Assembly (NCBI RefSeq): GCF_034808145.1
Contig: NZ_JAXHGM010000004.1
Location: 124,001 to 188,000 of the forward strand
DNA length: 64,000 bases
Source: Halorubellus sp034808145
GTDB taxonomy: Archaea; Halobacteriota; Halobacteria; Halobacteriales; Natrialbaceae
Direction: 5' to 3'
Of the stretch, positions 17,321-26,079 are shown in pieces; the first letter of the stretch is position 1, and every line of letters starts with the position of its first letter. The position numbers and the translations under genes are program-made. The notes under the pieces were generated by a model. The model saw nothing but the letters and a program-made list of their open reading frames with translations. It ran no database searches and had not been told where the DNA came from.

Positions 17321-19198
17321 GTGGCCTCCTCCGACGACGAGAACCCCTTCGAGGCGTACCGCGTGGACGTCGACCGACCGCTCGCCCGACTGTTCCGCGA
17401 GTACGGCGTCCCGCGGTGGCCGTGGCTGCTCGCGGGGGTCCTCTCGAACTTCGTCTCCCGGGCCGCACTCCTCCTCCCGCCGGTGGTCCTCGGGACCGCC
17501 ATCGACGCCGTCTTCTCGACCGACGGCGCGGCCCGGTACAACCTCCCGCTGGTTCCCGCCGGGATGATACCGACGACGCAGGTCGAACAGTTCTGGTTCT
17601 CGGTATGGCTCATCGTCGGCGCGTTCGTCGTCGGCACCGCCGCGCGCTGGGTGTGGGGCGTGACGATGAACACGTTCGCGCACGGCGTCATGCACGCCGT
17701 CCGCACCGACACGTACGCCGCGATGCAGGACCTCGACATGACGTTCTTCGACGACAAGGAGACCGGCGAGGTCATGAGCATCCTGAACAACGACGCGTCG
17801 AACCTGGAGACGTTCCTCGACGACGCGCTCTCGGAGGCCCTGCGCCTCGTCGTGATGGTCCTCGGTATCGCCGGCATCCTGTTCTTCTACAACGCCCAGC
17901 TCGCCGCCGTCACGCTCGTGTTCGTCCCCCTCATGGGCGCGTTCACGCTCTGGTTCATGCGGAAGGCAGAACCGCGGTACGCTCGCGTCCGCGAGGCGGT
18001 CGGCGACCTGAACACGCGCTTGGAGAACGGGCTCGCTGGCATCCAGCTCGTGAAGACCACGGGGACGGAAGCGCACGAGACCGGTCGCGTCCGCGGCGCG
18101 AGCCGCGAGCTCTACGACGCGAACATGTCCATCCTCACGCTCTCGTACTTCTACCGGCCCGGGATGAGCTTCCTCGCCGGGCTCTCGTTCGCGACGACGT
18201 TCCTCGTCGGCGGCCTCTGGCTGTTCCAGGGGCCACCCGGGCCGCTGACGGGGACGCTCTCGGTCGGCGAGTTCGTCGTGTTCGTGTTCATGACCCAGCG
18301 GTTCGTCCAGCCGCTCTCGCAGGTGTCGAACATCGTCGACTGGTACGAGAACGCGAAGGCGAGCGGGAAGCGCGTGTTCGGTCTCATGGACGTCCCGCCG
18401 CACGTCACCGAGCGCGAGGACGCGCTCGTCCTCGACGACGTCGACGGGCACGTCCGCTACGACGACGTCACGTTCGCGTACGACGGCGCGGACGAACCCG
18501 TCCTCGACGGCGTCTCCATCGACGCCGACCCCGGCGAGACCGTCGCGCTCGTCGGGTCGACGGGCGCCGGGAAGTCCACGACGCTGAAACTGCTCATGCG
18601 GCTCTACGATGTTAACGAGGGGGCGGTCACGGTCGACGGGCACGACGTCCGCGACGTCACGCTCGCGTCGCTCCGCGAGCACGTCGGGTACGTCGGCCAG
18701 GACTCGTTCCTCTTCGACGGTACCATCGCCGAGAACGTCCGCTACGGGCGGTTCGACGCGGACCGGGACGCGGTCGAACGCGCCGCTCGGCTCGCCGAAG
18801 CCCACGAGTTCATCGACGCCCTCCCGGAGGGCTACGACACGCGCGTCGGCGAACGCGGCGTGAAGCTCTCGGGCGGGCAACGACAGCGGCTCGCCATCGC
18901 GCGCGTCGTCCTCCAGGACCCGCCCGTGCTCGTGCTCGACGAGGCGACGAGCGACGTCGACACGGAGACCGAACTCCGCATTCAGCGGAGTCTCGACGAC
19001 CTCGCCGCCGACCGGACGACGTTCGCCATCGCGCACCGCCTCTCCACGGTGAAGGACGCCGACCGCATCGTCGTCCTGGAGGACGGCCAGGTGGTCGAAC
19101 GCGGCACGCACGACGAGTTGCTCGCCGACGACGGCCGGTACGCGACCCTCTGGAACGTCCAGACCGGCGCGCTCGACGACCCCGACGACGCGCCCTGA
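17321..19198 (+). CDS. ABC exporter, fused membrane and ATPase domains
   Basis: Half-size type I (MsbA/Sav1866-like) exporter of 625 residues, working as a dimer in the membrane. Six hydrophobic helices span about residues 30-340, with the coupling-region sequence MTFFDDKETGEVMSILNNDA. The nucleotide-binding domain has Walker A GSTGAGKST, signature LSGGQRQR, Walker B VLVLDEATSDVD and H-loop AHRLST. The cargo is unknown. The start is taken as the GTG at 17321 (VASSDDENPF), since upstream residues in the same frame look non-coding. It is divergent from the SDR operon. Confidence 0.9.
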   Translation: MASSDDENPFEAYRVDVDRPLARLFREYGVPRWPWLLAGVLSNFVSRAALLLPPVVLGTAIDAVFSTDGAARYNLPLVPAGMIPTTQVEQFWFSVWLIVGAFVVGTAARWVWGVTMNTFAHGVMHAVRTDTYAAMQDLDMTFFDDKETGEVMSILNNDASNLETFLDDALSEALRLVVMVLGIAGILFFYNAQLAAVTLVFVPLMGAFTLWFMRKAEPRYARVREAVGDLNTRLENGLAGIQLVKTTGTEAHETGRVRGASRELYDANMSILTLSYFYRPGMSFLAGLSFATTFLVGGLWLFQGPPGPLTGTLSVGEFVVFVFMTQRFVQPLSQVSNIVDWYENAKASGKRVFGLMDVPPHVTEREDALVLDDVDGHVRYDDVTFAYDGADEPVLDGVSIDADPGETVALVGSTGAGKSTTLKLLMRLYDVNEGAVTVDGHDVRDVTLASLREHVGYVGQDSFLFDGTIAENVRYGRFDADRDAVERAARLAEAHEFIDALPEGYDTRVGERGVKLSGGQRQRLAIARVVLQDPPVLVLDEATSDVDTETELRIQRSLDDLAADRTTFAIAHRLSTVKDADRIVVLEDGQVVERGTHDELLADDGRYATLWNVQTGALDDPDDAP

Positions 19199-19297
19199 AA
19201 CGCACCCCAACGCACCAGAACGACGGAACCCCGAGGGTGCGGGTCCCGTGGTGGCGAACCGAACGTTTCTTGCATGAGAGGGTCGACGGCAAACGAT

Positions 19298-21184
19298 ATG
19301 CGAGACGTCCAGGTCCTCTGCGTCGACGACGAACAGAGTCTCCTGGATCTCACCGAGACGTTCCTCGACCGCGAGAGCGACCGCATCAACGTCCTGCCGG
19401 CGAGGACCGCCGACCAGGCGCTCGACGTGCTCGCCGAGCGCGACGTCGACTGCGTCGTCAGCGACTACGACCTCGAACACCGGACCGGGCTCGCGTTCCT
19501 GAAGACCGTCCGCGAGGACCACTCAGACGTCCCGTTCGTGCTCTTCACGGGCAAGGGCAGCGAAGCGGTCGCGGCGGACGCCATCTCCGCGGGCGTCACC
19601 GACTACCTCCAGAAGGGCGGACGCGAGCAGTACGCGCTCCTCGCGAACCGCGTGGAGAACGCCGTCGACGCCGCACGCGCCGAAGAAGAACTCGAACGCA
19701 CCCGCGAGAAGACGGCGCAACTCCACGGGCACGCCGCCGACATCGCCGGTGCGTCCTCGCGCGACGCGGTCGTCGACGCCGCGCTCTCCGCGGCCGACGA
19801 CATCCTCGACTTCCACGTCTACGGGCTCTACGAGGCGACCGACGGCCGCTTCGAGCCCCTCGGCGCGGCGACCTACGAACCGGACTCCCTCCCCGCGCTC
19901 GACGAGGGGGTCCTCGGGAAGACCTACCAGCGCGGGGAATCCTTCCGGGTCGACGACGTCGCCGGGACAGACGACGCCGCACCCGACCGGCCGTCGTTCC
20001 GGTCCGCCGTCTCCGTCCCCGTCGGCGACGACGTCGTCTTCCAGGCCATCGCCGCGGAACCGAACGCGTTCACCGCCTCAGACCTGGAACTCACCGAGCT
20101 CCTGGCGACGCACGTCGAGCAAGCGTTCGACCGCCTGGACCGCGAACGCGAGTACGAACGCACGACCGAGCAACTCCAAGCGATACTCGACAACACCACC
20201 GCCATCGTCTACATCAAGGACCGCGACGGCCGATACGAGCTCGTGAACGAGCGGTTCCGCGAGGTCGTCGGCGTCGACGACGGCGAACTCGTCGGGCGAA
20301 CCGACTGGGAGATACAGGACGACGAGTTCGCCGCGGAGGTCCGCGCGAACGACCGGCGCGCCATCGAGGAGGAGTCCGCTATCGAGGTCGAGGAGGACGC
20401 GTACCGGCACGGGGAACGACGCACGTACTACTCGGTGAAGGTCCCCTTGTTCGACGACGACGGCGACCCGACGGGCGTCTGCGGCATCAGCTCTGACATC
20501 ACCGAACTCAAGGAACGAGAGCACGAGCTGGAGACCCAGCGGAACCGCCTCGACGAGTTCGCGAGCGTCGTCGCGCACGACCTCCGCGGCCCGCTGTCGG
20601 TCGCGGAGGGCTACCGCGAACTTCTCGCCATGGATCTCGAGAGCGACGACGAGCGACTGGCGGAGATCGCGGACGCGCACGACCGGATGGCGGAACTCAT
20701 CGACGACGTGCTCTCGCTCGCTCGCGAGGGCGACCACGACGTCGACGCGCACGACGTCTCCATCGCCGGTGTCGCCGAGTCCGCACGGTCCGCGGTCGAC
20801 CTCTCCGAGGACGTCGCGGTCGAGGTCGAGGGCGACGGCGTGGTCACCGCCGATCCGTCGCGACTCCGTCGCGTGTTCGAGAACTGCTTCCGGAACGCCG
20901 TCGAGCACGGCGGCTGCACGTCCCGTATCCGCGTGACGGTGACGGCGGACGGGTTCGCGGTTGCGGACGACGGCGACGGCCTCCACGCGGACGTTCGCGA
21001 GGACCTGTTCGAGTACGGCGTCAGCGACGGGGACGGCACCGGAATCGGGCTCGCGGTCGTCCGCGAGATAGTGCAGGCGCACGACTGGTCGGTGCGGTGT
21101 ACGGAGAGCGAACAGGGTGGGGCGCGCTTCGAGGTCGAGACGTCGAATCCCCCCAGACCGCCCGCGTCACTGCCGGAATCGTAG
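19298..21184 (+). CDS. REC-GAF-PAS hybrid histidine kinase
   Basis: Cytoplasmic signalling protein of 628 residues. An N-terminal receiver domain (VLCVDDEQSLLDL, phospho-Asp in VVSDYDLEH, FTGKGSE, YLQKGG) is followed by a GAF-like domain (about 145-285), a PAS domain (ILDNTTAIVYIKDRDGRYELVN...), an H-box FASVVAHDLRGPL and a GHKL ATPase with FRNAVEHGG, VADDGDGL and GTGIGLAVVREI. It resembles the bacterio-opsin-activator-like halo kinases with a leading REC domain, so it probably receives phosphate from another kinase. The start at 19298 begins directly at the REC fold; an ATG eight codons upstream is possible. Confidence 0.88.
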   Translation: MRDVQVLCVDDEQSLLDLTETFLDRESDRINVLPARTADQALDVLAERDVDCVVSDYDLEHRTGLAFLKTVREDHSDVPFVLFTGKGSEAVAADAISAGVTDYLQKGGREQYALLANRVENAVDAARAEEELERTREKTAQLHGHAADIAGASSRDAVVDAALSAADDILDFHVYGLYEATDGRFEPLGAATYEPDSLPALDEGVLGKTYQRGESFRVDDVAGTDDAAPDRPSFRSAVSVPVGDDVVFQAIAAEPNAFTASDLELTELLATHVEQAFDRLDREREYERTTEQLQAILDNTTAIVYIKDRDGRYELVNERFREVVGVDDGELVGRTDWEIQDDEFAAEVRANDRRAIEEESAIEVEEDAYRHGERRTYYSVKVPLFDDDGDPTGVCGISSDITELKEREHELETQRNRLDEFASVVAHDLRGPLSVAEGYRELLAMDLESDDERLAEIADAHDRMAELIDDVLSLAREGDHDVDAHDVSIAGVAESARSAVDLSEDVAVEVEGDGVVTADPSRLRRVFENCFRNAVEHGGCTSRIRVTVTADGFAVADDGDGLHADVREDLFEYGVSDGDGTGIGLAVVREIVQAHDWSVRCTESEQGGARFEVETSNPPRPPASLPES

Positions 21185-21208
21185 TCGTCGCGACCGCGGC
21201 CTGCTCGA

Positions 21209-22435
21209 TTACAGGTCGTCGTCGTAGCGCGTGATGCCCGCGAGCTCCTCGGCGTCCGGGTCGTCGAACGCCCAGCGGGCGATGGAGCGCCGGTGGACCT
21301 CGTCGGCGCCGTCGACGATGCGGAACGCGCGGACGTTCTCGTAGAAGTCCGCGAGCGGCAGGTCCTTCCCGATGCCGTTCCCGCCGCAGACCTGGACGGC
21401 GGTGTCGACGGCGTCCTGCGCGACGTTCGCGGTGAACGTCTTCGCCATCGCCACCTCGATGCGGGCCTCGTCGCCGGCGGCGATGCCGTCGGCGGCGTGC
21501 CGGATCATCGTCCGCGCGGCGTGCAGGCTCGTCCGATGGTCGGCGACCTCGTGGCGGAGCGCTTGCTTCTCGCTGAGCGGTTCGCCGAACGCTTCGCGTT
21601 CGCTCGCGTACGCGGTGGCGATGTCGAGCGCGCGGTCGGCCATCCCCGCGAACCGCATGCAGTGCGTCAGTCTGGCCGGCCCGAGCCTGGCCTGTGCGAC
21701 CATGAAACCGCCGTCCTCGGGACCGAGCGTGTTGCTGAGCGGGACGCGGGCGTCGTGAAACTTCACCTCCGCGTGACTCGACCCGACCGGCTCACCGCCC
21801 GTGTGCGGGACGTCGCGGACGACCTCCACGCCCTCGGTGTCCCGCGGCACGATGACGAGACTCGTGCCCTCGTAGGGGTGCGCGTCCGGGTTCGAGCGCG
21901 CCATCACGAGGAACACGTCCGCGTCGGCACCGCCGGTCGTCCACCACTTGTGCCCGGAGATTACCCACTCGTCGGCCTCGGCGTCCTTCGTGGCCGTGGT
22001 CTGGAGCATCTTCGGGTCCGAGCCGCCGCCCTGCATCGGTTCGGTCATGCAGAACCCGGAGTTCATCTCGCCGCGCGCGAGCGGCCCCAGCCATCGCTCC
22101 TGCTGCTCGTCGGTTCCGAAGTGCTCCAGGGTGTGCATGTTCCCCTCGTCGGGCGCCGCGCACCGCATCGCGGTCCCCCCGAGGAGGCTCCGGCCGGCCT
22201 CCTCGAACACCGGGAGCATCGCGCGGAAGTCCATCCCCAGCCCGCCGTACTCCTCGGGGAGCTGCGGGCCGTACACGTCGTACTCGCGGGCCGTCTCGCG
22301 GAGGTCGTCGATGACCGCGTCGGGGACCTCGCTCGCGCCGAGGTACTCGCGTTCGACCGGGATCGCTTCCTCGCGGACGAACTCGCGCGCTCGTGACGCC
22401 ACCTCCTTACCGCGGTCCGGGTCGTCGTACTCCAT
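21209..22435 (-). CDS. Acyl-CoA dehydrogenase
   Basis: FAD enzyme of 408 residues that introduces a trans-2 double bond into acyl-CoA thioesters during beta-oxidation. The N-terminal helical domain has LPEEYGGLGMDF, the FAD/substrate loop is CMTEPMQGGGSDP, and the flavin-contacting stretch is ISGHKWWTTGGADAD. The C-terminal region reads VQVCGGNGIGKDLPLADFYENVRAFRIVDGADEV. The last part resembles ACAD10/11-type enzymes acting on longer or branched substrates. It converges with the hybrid kinase gene. No thiolase or hydratase is adjacent. Confidence 0.9.
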   Translation of the reverse strand: MEYDDPDRGKEVASRAREFVREEAIPVEREYLGASEVPDAVIDDLRETAREYDVYGPQLPEEYGGLGMDFRAMLPVFEEAGRSLLGGTAMRCAAPDEGNMHTLEHFGTDEQQERWLGPLARGEMNSGFCMTEPMQGGGSDPKMLQTTATKDAEADEWVISGHKWWTTGGADADVFLVMARSNPDAHPYEGTSLVIVPRDTEGVEVVRDVPHTGGEPVGSSHAEVKFHDARVPLSNTLGPEDGGFMVAQARLGPARLTHCMRFAGMADRALDIATAYASEREAFGEPLSEKQALRHEVADHRTSLHAARTMIRHAADGIAAGDEARIEVAMAKTFTANVAQDAVDTAVQVCGGNGIGKDLPLADFYENVRAFRIVDGADEVHRRSIARWAFDDPDAEELAGITRYDDDL

Positions 22436-22542
22436 GCGTCGACCGACGGACGCCGCCCTCTAAACGGTATGGCAACAGGTGACGATGCGCGAGGGGTTTC
22501 CGAACGCGTTCGGTCGGCGTCGGCGGCCGCGGTCGGATGCGG

Positions 22543-23031
22543 TCAGTCGCCGCCCGTGGCCGCCTCGGTGCCGGTCGGGCGACCGCCGGTCTCACGGTCG
22601 GCCGTCGTGTGCGTTCGCGCGAACACGGCGACGTAGAGGACGACGGTGAGGAAGCCGACGGCGGCCGCGAAGAACCGGAGAGCTCCCGCTGGCGTGACGA
22701 ACGCGCCGGGGAGGCCGAGCCGCCCCCAGGCCCTGCCGAACACCGGAAGCAGGCGTGCGGCGAGGAACCACGGAGCAGCGGCGAGGACGGGGGTGGCGTT
22801 CGCGCGGACGAGCGCCGCGGGCGTCAGCGAGAGCGACGCGCCCTCGGTGCGGGCGGCGAGCGCGCGACTCCTGACGAAGGCGTACCCGAGCGCCATCGCG
22901 ATCCCGGCGAACCGGAGCGCGGGCCCGGCCGCTGCACCGCCGAGGAGCGAGAGGACGGTCCAGACGCCGACGACGACCGCGAGCGGGACGCTCTCGCGCA
23001 GGAGCGCGCTCGGGTCGATTCGAGCATTCAT
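22543..23031 (-). CDS. Four-TM hypothetical membrane protein
   Basis: Unrecognised integral membrane protein of 162 residues with about four hydrophobic helices (residues 15-33, 38-55, 78-95, 110-135) separated by short basic loops, and a hydrophilic tail rich in Gly, Thr and Glu. The start codon overlaps a perfect ten-base palindrome, TGTTCGAACA (23031-23040), which could be an operator. It lies upstream of, and on the same strand as, the acyl-CoA dehydrogenase but 107 bases away. Function unknown. Confidence 0.65.
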   Translation of the reverse strand: MNARIDPSALLRESVPLAVVVGVWTVLSLLGGAAAGPALRFAGIAMALGYAFVRSRALAARTEGASLSLTPAALVRANATPVLAAAPWFLAARLLPVFGRAWGRLGLPGAFVTPAGALRFFAAAVGFLTVVLYVAVFARTHTTADRETGGRPTGTEAATGGD

Positions 23032-23086
23032 GTTCGAACACAGTCAGGACTGCGGGAAAAGCGTACCGTAGGGTCAAGCCGCCGTT

Positions 23087-23572
23087 TCAGCCGCGGAGGA
23101 TCTCCTGGAGGCGCGTCGTCAGGCCGCCGTCGTCGCCGAGCTTGAGGTAGTACGCGTCGCCGCCGTCCTCGTAGTAGTTGTCGATGCGGCGCTTAACCTC
23201 GAACCCGAGGTGCTCGTAGAACTGGAGGGCGTTCTCGTTCGTCGTTCGGGCGTGACACGTGACGGTGCGGTGCTCGTCGGCGACGCGCGCGACGAGCTTC
23301 TTCCCGACGTCCTCGCCGCGGTGGGCGGGGTCGACGGCGAGGAAGAGGATGTAGCCGTCGCGACGCACGGCGACGAACCCCATGAGTTCGGGGTCGATGC
23401 CGTCCGCGACGAACGCCTGCACCGTCGACCGACGGTACGCGTCCGTGAAGAAGTCACGCCGCTGCTTGAGCACGCCTTCGGCCCGTCGAATCTGCTCTTT
23501 CAGCTTCCACGCCTCGGTCACGAGATCGTCGTTCCCGGGACCGATGACGCGTGTGTCGACGTTGACGCTCAC
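23087..23572 (-). CDS. GNAT N-acetyltransferase (RimI-like)
   Basis: Acetyl-CoA-dependent transferase of 161 residues. The GNAT core is visible as GYILFLAVDPAHRGEDVGKKL (acetyl-CoA pyrophosphate loop) and NENALQFYEHLGFEVKRRI. The end, YYEDGGDAYYLKL, is typical of RimI-type N-terminal protein acetylases. I chose the GTG at 23572 because a clear TATA element lies 26-33 bases before it; a GTG seven codons upstream would leave too little room. The target is probably protein N-termini, which haloarchaea acetylate widely, but this is inference. Confidence 0.8.
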   Translation of the reverse strand: MSVNVDTRVIGPGNDDLVTEAWKLKEQIRRAEGVLKQRRDFFTDAYRRSTVQAFVADGIDPELMGFVAVRRDGYILFLAVDPAHRGEDVGKKLVARVADEHRTVTCHARTTNENALQFYEHLGFEVKRRIDNYYEDGGDAYYLKLGDDGGLTTRLQEILRG

Positions 23573-23597
23573 TAGATTGGGAATCCGAGACACACAG

Positions 23598-23605
23598 GTA
23601 TAATT
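23598..23605 (-). promoter_or_regulatory. TATA box of the GNAT gene
   Basis: Reading on the minus strand gives AATTATACC about 30 bases before the GTG at 23572, the only AT-rich block in the region. It supports a leaderless transcript and fixes the start codon. Confidence 0.6.
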
Positions 23606-23746
23606 CCATCGGCACCCCCACCCCCAGGAGCAGACGGCTCCCGCCAGGGAGTCGTTTCCTGCGGCGTTGTTGCTGCGGACCAGAAGAGCGTACGGCGACC
23701 CCAGCCGGCCGTTTCTCGAGGTTTTGGCGACCGTGCTAGCAGATTG

Positions 23747-23857
23747 CTATCGTAGGGCTTGGAGAGAATCACGTGCTTTTGGGACGGAGAGGTGGTCGAG
23801 AGCTGTATCGGTCGCAGTCGTCAGCTCGTCGAGGTGGTCGGTCGCAGACGCCCACAT
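23747..23857 (-). pseudogene. Possible short ORF or C-terminal gene remnant
   Basis: The 300 bases between the GNAT promoter and the PQQ-lipoprotein stop are less G+C-rich than their surroundings. On the minus strand a 36-codon frame (ATG at 23857) encodes an amphipathic segment, SATDHLDELTTATDTAL, that looks like the end of a helical protein. The same frame is open upstream into the lipoprotein gene without coding character there. I do not recognise it; it may be a remnant or chance. Confidence 0.25.
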
Positions 23858-23874
23858 TCGCTCGACGCGCGGCG

Positions 23875-25053
23875 TCAGCGGAAGGAGTGCCCGGTGAGGT
23901 TCTGTGTCGCGACGACGAGGGTGTCCTCGAGCGACGCCACCGAGTGATACGTCTTCTCGACGCCCCGTTCGAACAGGACTTCGCCCGCCGGATTCATGCC
24001 GTACATCGTCCGTGAGCGGTCCGAGCCGACCACCACGTCGCCGACGGTCGTCGTCATGTACGGCCACTCCCGGGTGAGCTTCTCCCACCGCTTCGCGCCG
24101 TCTGAGCGGTCGTACGCGAAGAACCCCGAGTTCGACCCGACGACGACGGAGTCATCGGTCAACACCGGGCCCGCTCGCGGCGTACTGTGCACGTCCGCCT
24201 CCCAGCGTACCTCGTCGGCCGCGGGGTCGTACTTCTGAAGCGTATCAGGCCCGCGAACGGACCCGACCAGCCACAGCAGGCCGTCCTCGCGACGACAGAA
24301 TCCGCCGGCCAGCGTGGGATTGTGTTCGACGACGGTCCCGTCCTCCGTCTCGTGCGTCCGCTTCCGGCCCGTCGCGAGGTCGTACTCGAACAGTCCCTGG
24401 TACATCCCGACGTAGAGCACGTCGCCGACGGCCGCCAGCTCTCGCGGCCACCGGTCCTCGCTGTCGCTCCGGTACTCGGCGCTCCACGCGACCGTTCCAC
24501 CGTCCGTATCGAACGCGTACAGGCCCGCCGGCGTGTTTCCCTCTTGGCGCTCGAAGTCCACCGCGTACAGCCGCCCCTCGTGGACGAGGAGGTCGCGTAC
24601 CTCGTTGAACTGCGTCTCCCGCTGCCAGCGCACCGTCGGTCCGCTCGGCTCGATCGCGAACACCTTCCCGTCGCCCGCCGTGAACACGAGGTCCTCGCCG
24701 AACGCGAACGGCTTCGCTCCGCCCGTCGGGACCCCCAGACTGACCTCCCAGCGCTTCGCTCCGGCCGTCCCGTCGACCGCCGTCACGACGCCCCCCGTCT
24801 GGACGAACACGGTCTCATCATCGACCGCGATGCCCTCGCCCCCGACTCCGACCTGCCATTCCCGGACCAGCTCGGGCTTCGCGGTCGTCGGGTTCTCCGT
24901 CCGCGTCTCGGTCGTCCCCCCTTGGGTCGTCGCCACAGTCGTCGGTTCGCCATCTGAGGTGGAGGCCCGCGACGTCGTCGCGTCATCGGTCAACCGGAGA
25001 CACCCGCTCCCCACGACGCTCCCCACTGCCGCGAGCACGGCACGTCGATTCAT
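23875..25053 (-). CDS. PQQ-like beta-propeller lipoprotein
   Basis: Exported protein of 392 residues. It begins MNRRAVLAAVGSVVGSGC, a Tat-type lipoprotein signal with Cys18 in the lipobox, followed by a Ser/Thr-rich linker. The rest consists of PQQ/BamB-type blades recognised by repeats such as VTAVDGTAGAKRWEVSLG, VFAIEPSGPTVRWQRE, YAFDTDGGTVAWSAEY and YDPAADEVRWEADV. It should sit on the outer face of the membrane, as a scaffold or dehydrogenase-like sensor; catalytic metal ligands are not obvious. It follows the ABC operon on the same strand after 118 bases. Confidence 0.82.
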   Translation of the reverse strand: MNRRAVLAAVGSVVGSGCLRLTDDATTSRASTSDGEPTTVATTQGGTTETRTENPTTAKPELVREWQVGVGGEGIAVDDETVFVQTGGVVTAVDGTAGAKRWEVSLGVPTGGAKPFAFGEDLVFTAGDGKVFAIEPSGPTVRWQRETQFNEVRDLLVHEGRLYAVDFERQEGNTPAGLYAFDTDGGTVAWSAEYRSDSEDRWPRELAAVGDVLYVGMYQGLFEYDLATGRKRTHETEDGTVVEHNPTLAGGFCRREDGLLWLVGSVRGPDTLQKYDPAADEVRWEADVHSTPRAGPVLTDDSVVVGSNSGFFAYDRSDGAKRWEKLTREWPYMTTTVGDVVVGSDRSRTMYGMNPAGEVLFERGVEKTYHSVASLEDTLVVATQNLTGHSFR

Positions 25054-25171
25054 GGCCCGAAGTGCTTCTCGAAATGTCAAATAGGCACTGGTGACGGTAT
25101 CTCCCCGGGTCTCGATAAGACGGGGACAGCTGTGAGGAGGTGCTTCCGGAGAGTGCGATAGCTCGTCAGTT

Positions 25172-25993
25172 TCAGAGCTCTTGGGTCCGGAAGTGCGTGT
25201 AGGCGAGGAGTGGGGGGATGGTGAGCCAGGCGAGGAGGATGATGGCTGCGATGGCGGGGGTGGCGAACCATTGGGTGTCGGCGACGAGGCCGGGGGGGCC
25301 GGTGCCGATGTCGACGGTGTCGGCGAGGAGGTACGTGTAGAGGGGGCGTGGGGTGGCGAACTTGAGCGTCTCGGCCCAGAGCGGGAAGCTCCCGGGTTCG
25401 ACGCGGAAGCGGAAGAGGAGGAGGACGACGACGTCGACGAGGTTGCTCCAGAGCATGACGAGGGCGATGTAGCTGCCGAAGGTGGCGCCGATGACGCGCC
25501 GGGAGGTGCGGATGCTCGTGGAGAACGCGGTGCCGAGGGCGAGGAACGCGAGCGTGTAGGCGAGGGTGCCGGCGCAGAGCGCGAGGTAGCGGCCGAGCGG
25601 GAGCGTCGGGTAGCGGAGGTAGAGGACGAAGAGGCCGGTGATGGCGCCAGTGGTGATGGCGGTAGTGAGGACGAGTGCGCGCGCGGCGAGCTTGCCGGTG
25701 ACGACGTCGCGACGGGCGTGCGGGAGCGAGAGGGCGAGCGCGATGGTGCCGGTTTCGCGCTCGGCGACGACGGTCTGGTAGCCGAAGAGGACGCCGACGA
25801 GCGGTGCGAGGAGGGAGAGGACGGTGGTGGCGGTGTCGAGGTAGCCGTCGACGCTCGGGGTGGAGAGCGACGCGAGGGCGTACGCGAGACCGCCGAAGGT
25901 CAGGACGAACAGCGCGACGGTCGCCCAGACGCCCTTCGAGCGTTTCGCGATGCGGAGGTCGGTGCGTGCGATGGCGCGTCCGCCGTCGGTCAT
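25172..25993 (-). CDS. ABC-2 type transporter permease (second of two)
   Basis: Integral membrane protein of 273 residues with about six hydrophobic helices. The cytosolic start RAIARTDLRIAKRSKGVW and the loop GVLFGYQTVVAERETGTIALALSLPHARRDVVTGKLAARA match the NosY/ABC-2 permease pattern, where the E-R-E-x-G-T loop contacts the ATPase. It is last in an operon with an ATPase, another permease and a 29-codon ORF whose stop overlaps this ATG (ATGA). The two permeases probably form a heterodimer with two copies of the ATPase. The substrate is unknown. Confidence 0.85.
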   Translation of the reverse strand: MTDGGRAIARTDLRIAKRSKGVWATVALFVLTFGGLAYALASLSTPSVDGYLDTATTVLSLLAPLVGVLFGYQTVVAERETGTIALALSLPHARRDVVTGKLAARALVLTTAITTGAITGLFVLYLRYPTLPLGRYLALCAGTLAYTLAFLALGTAFSTSIRTSRRVIGATFGSYIALVMLWSNLVDVVVLLLFRFRVEPGSFPLWAETLKFATPRPLYTYLLADTVDIGTGPPGLVADTQWFATPAIAAIILLAWLTIPPLLAYTHFRTQEL

Positions 25994-26079
25994 CGACTCA
26001 CCTCGGCGACGCCGGCGTGGACGTGGTCGCTGTCGGTGCTCGGTGCGGGCGCGAACGGCGCGGGCGCGGTGCGGTTCAT
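25990..26079 (-). CDS. 29-residue ORF bridging two ABC permease genes
   Basis: A short frame begins with an ATG that overlaps the stop of the upstream permease gene (ATGA) and ends with a TGA that overlaps the ATG of the downstream permease gene (again ATGA). The peptide starts MNRTAPAPFAPAPS and is hydrophilic and Pro/Ala-rich, with no membrane segment. The double ATGA arrangement would carry ribosomes from one permease gene to the next. It may be a translational relay, a real micropeptide of the transporter, or a relic of a larger gene. Not in any family I know. Confidence 0.45.
   Translation of the reverse strand: MNRTAPAPFAPAPSTDSDHVHAGVAEVSR

Noticed and set aside
23031..23040. Palindrome TGTTCGAACA at the start of the four-TM gene
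   Set aside because: Perfect but only ten bases and single; too weak alone to call an operator.
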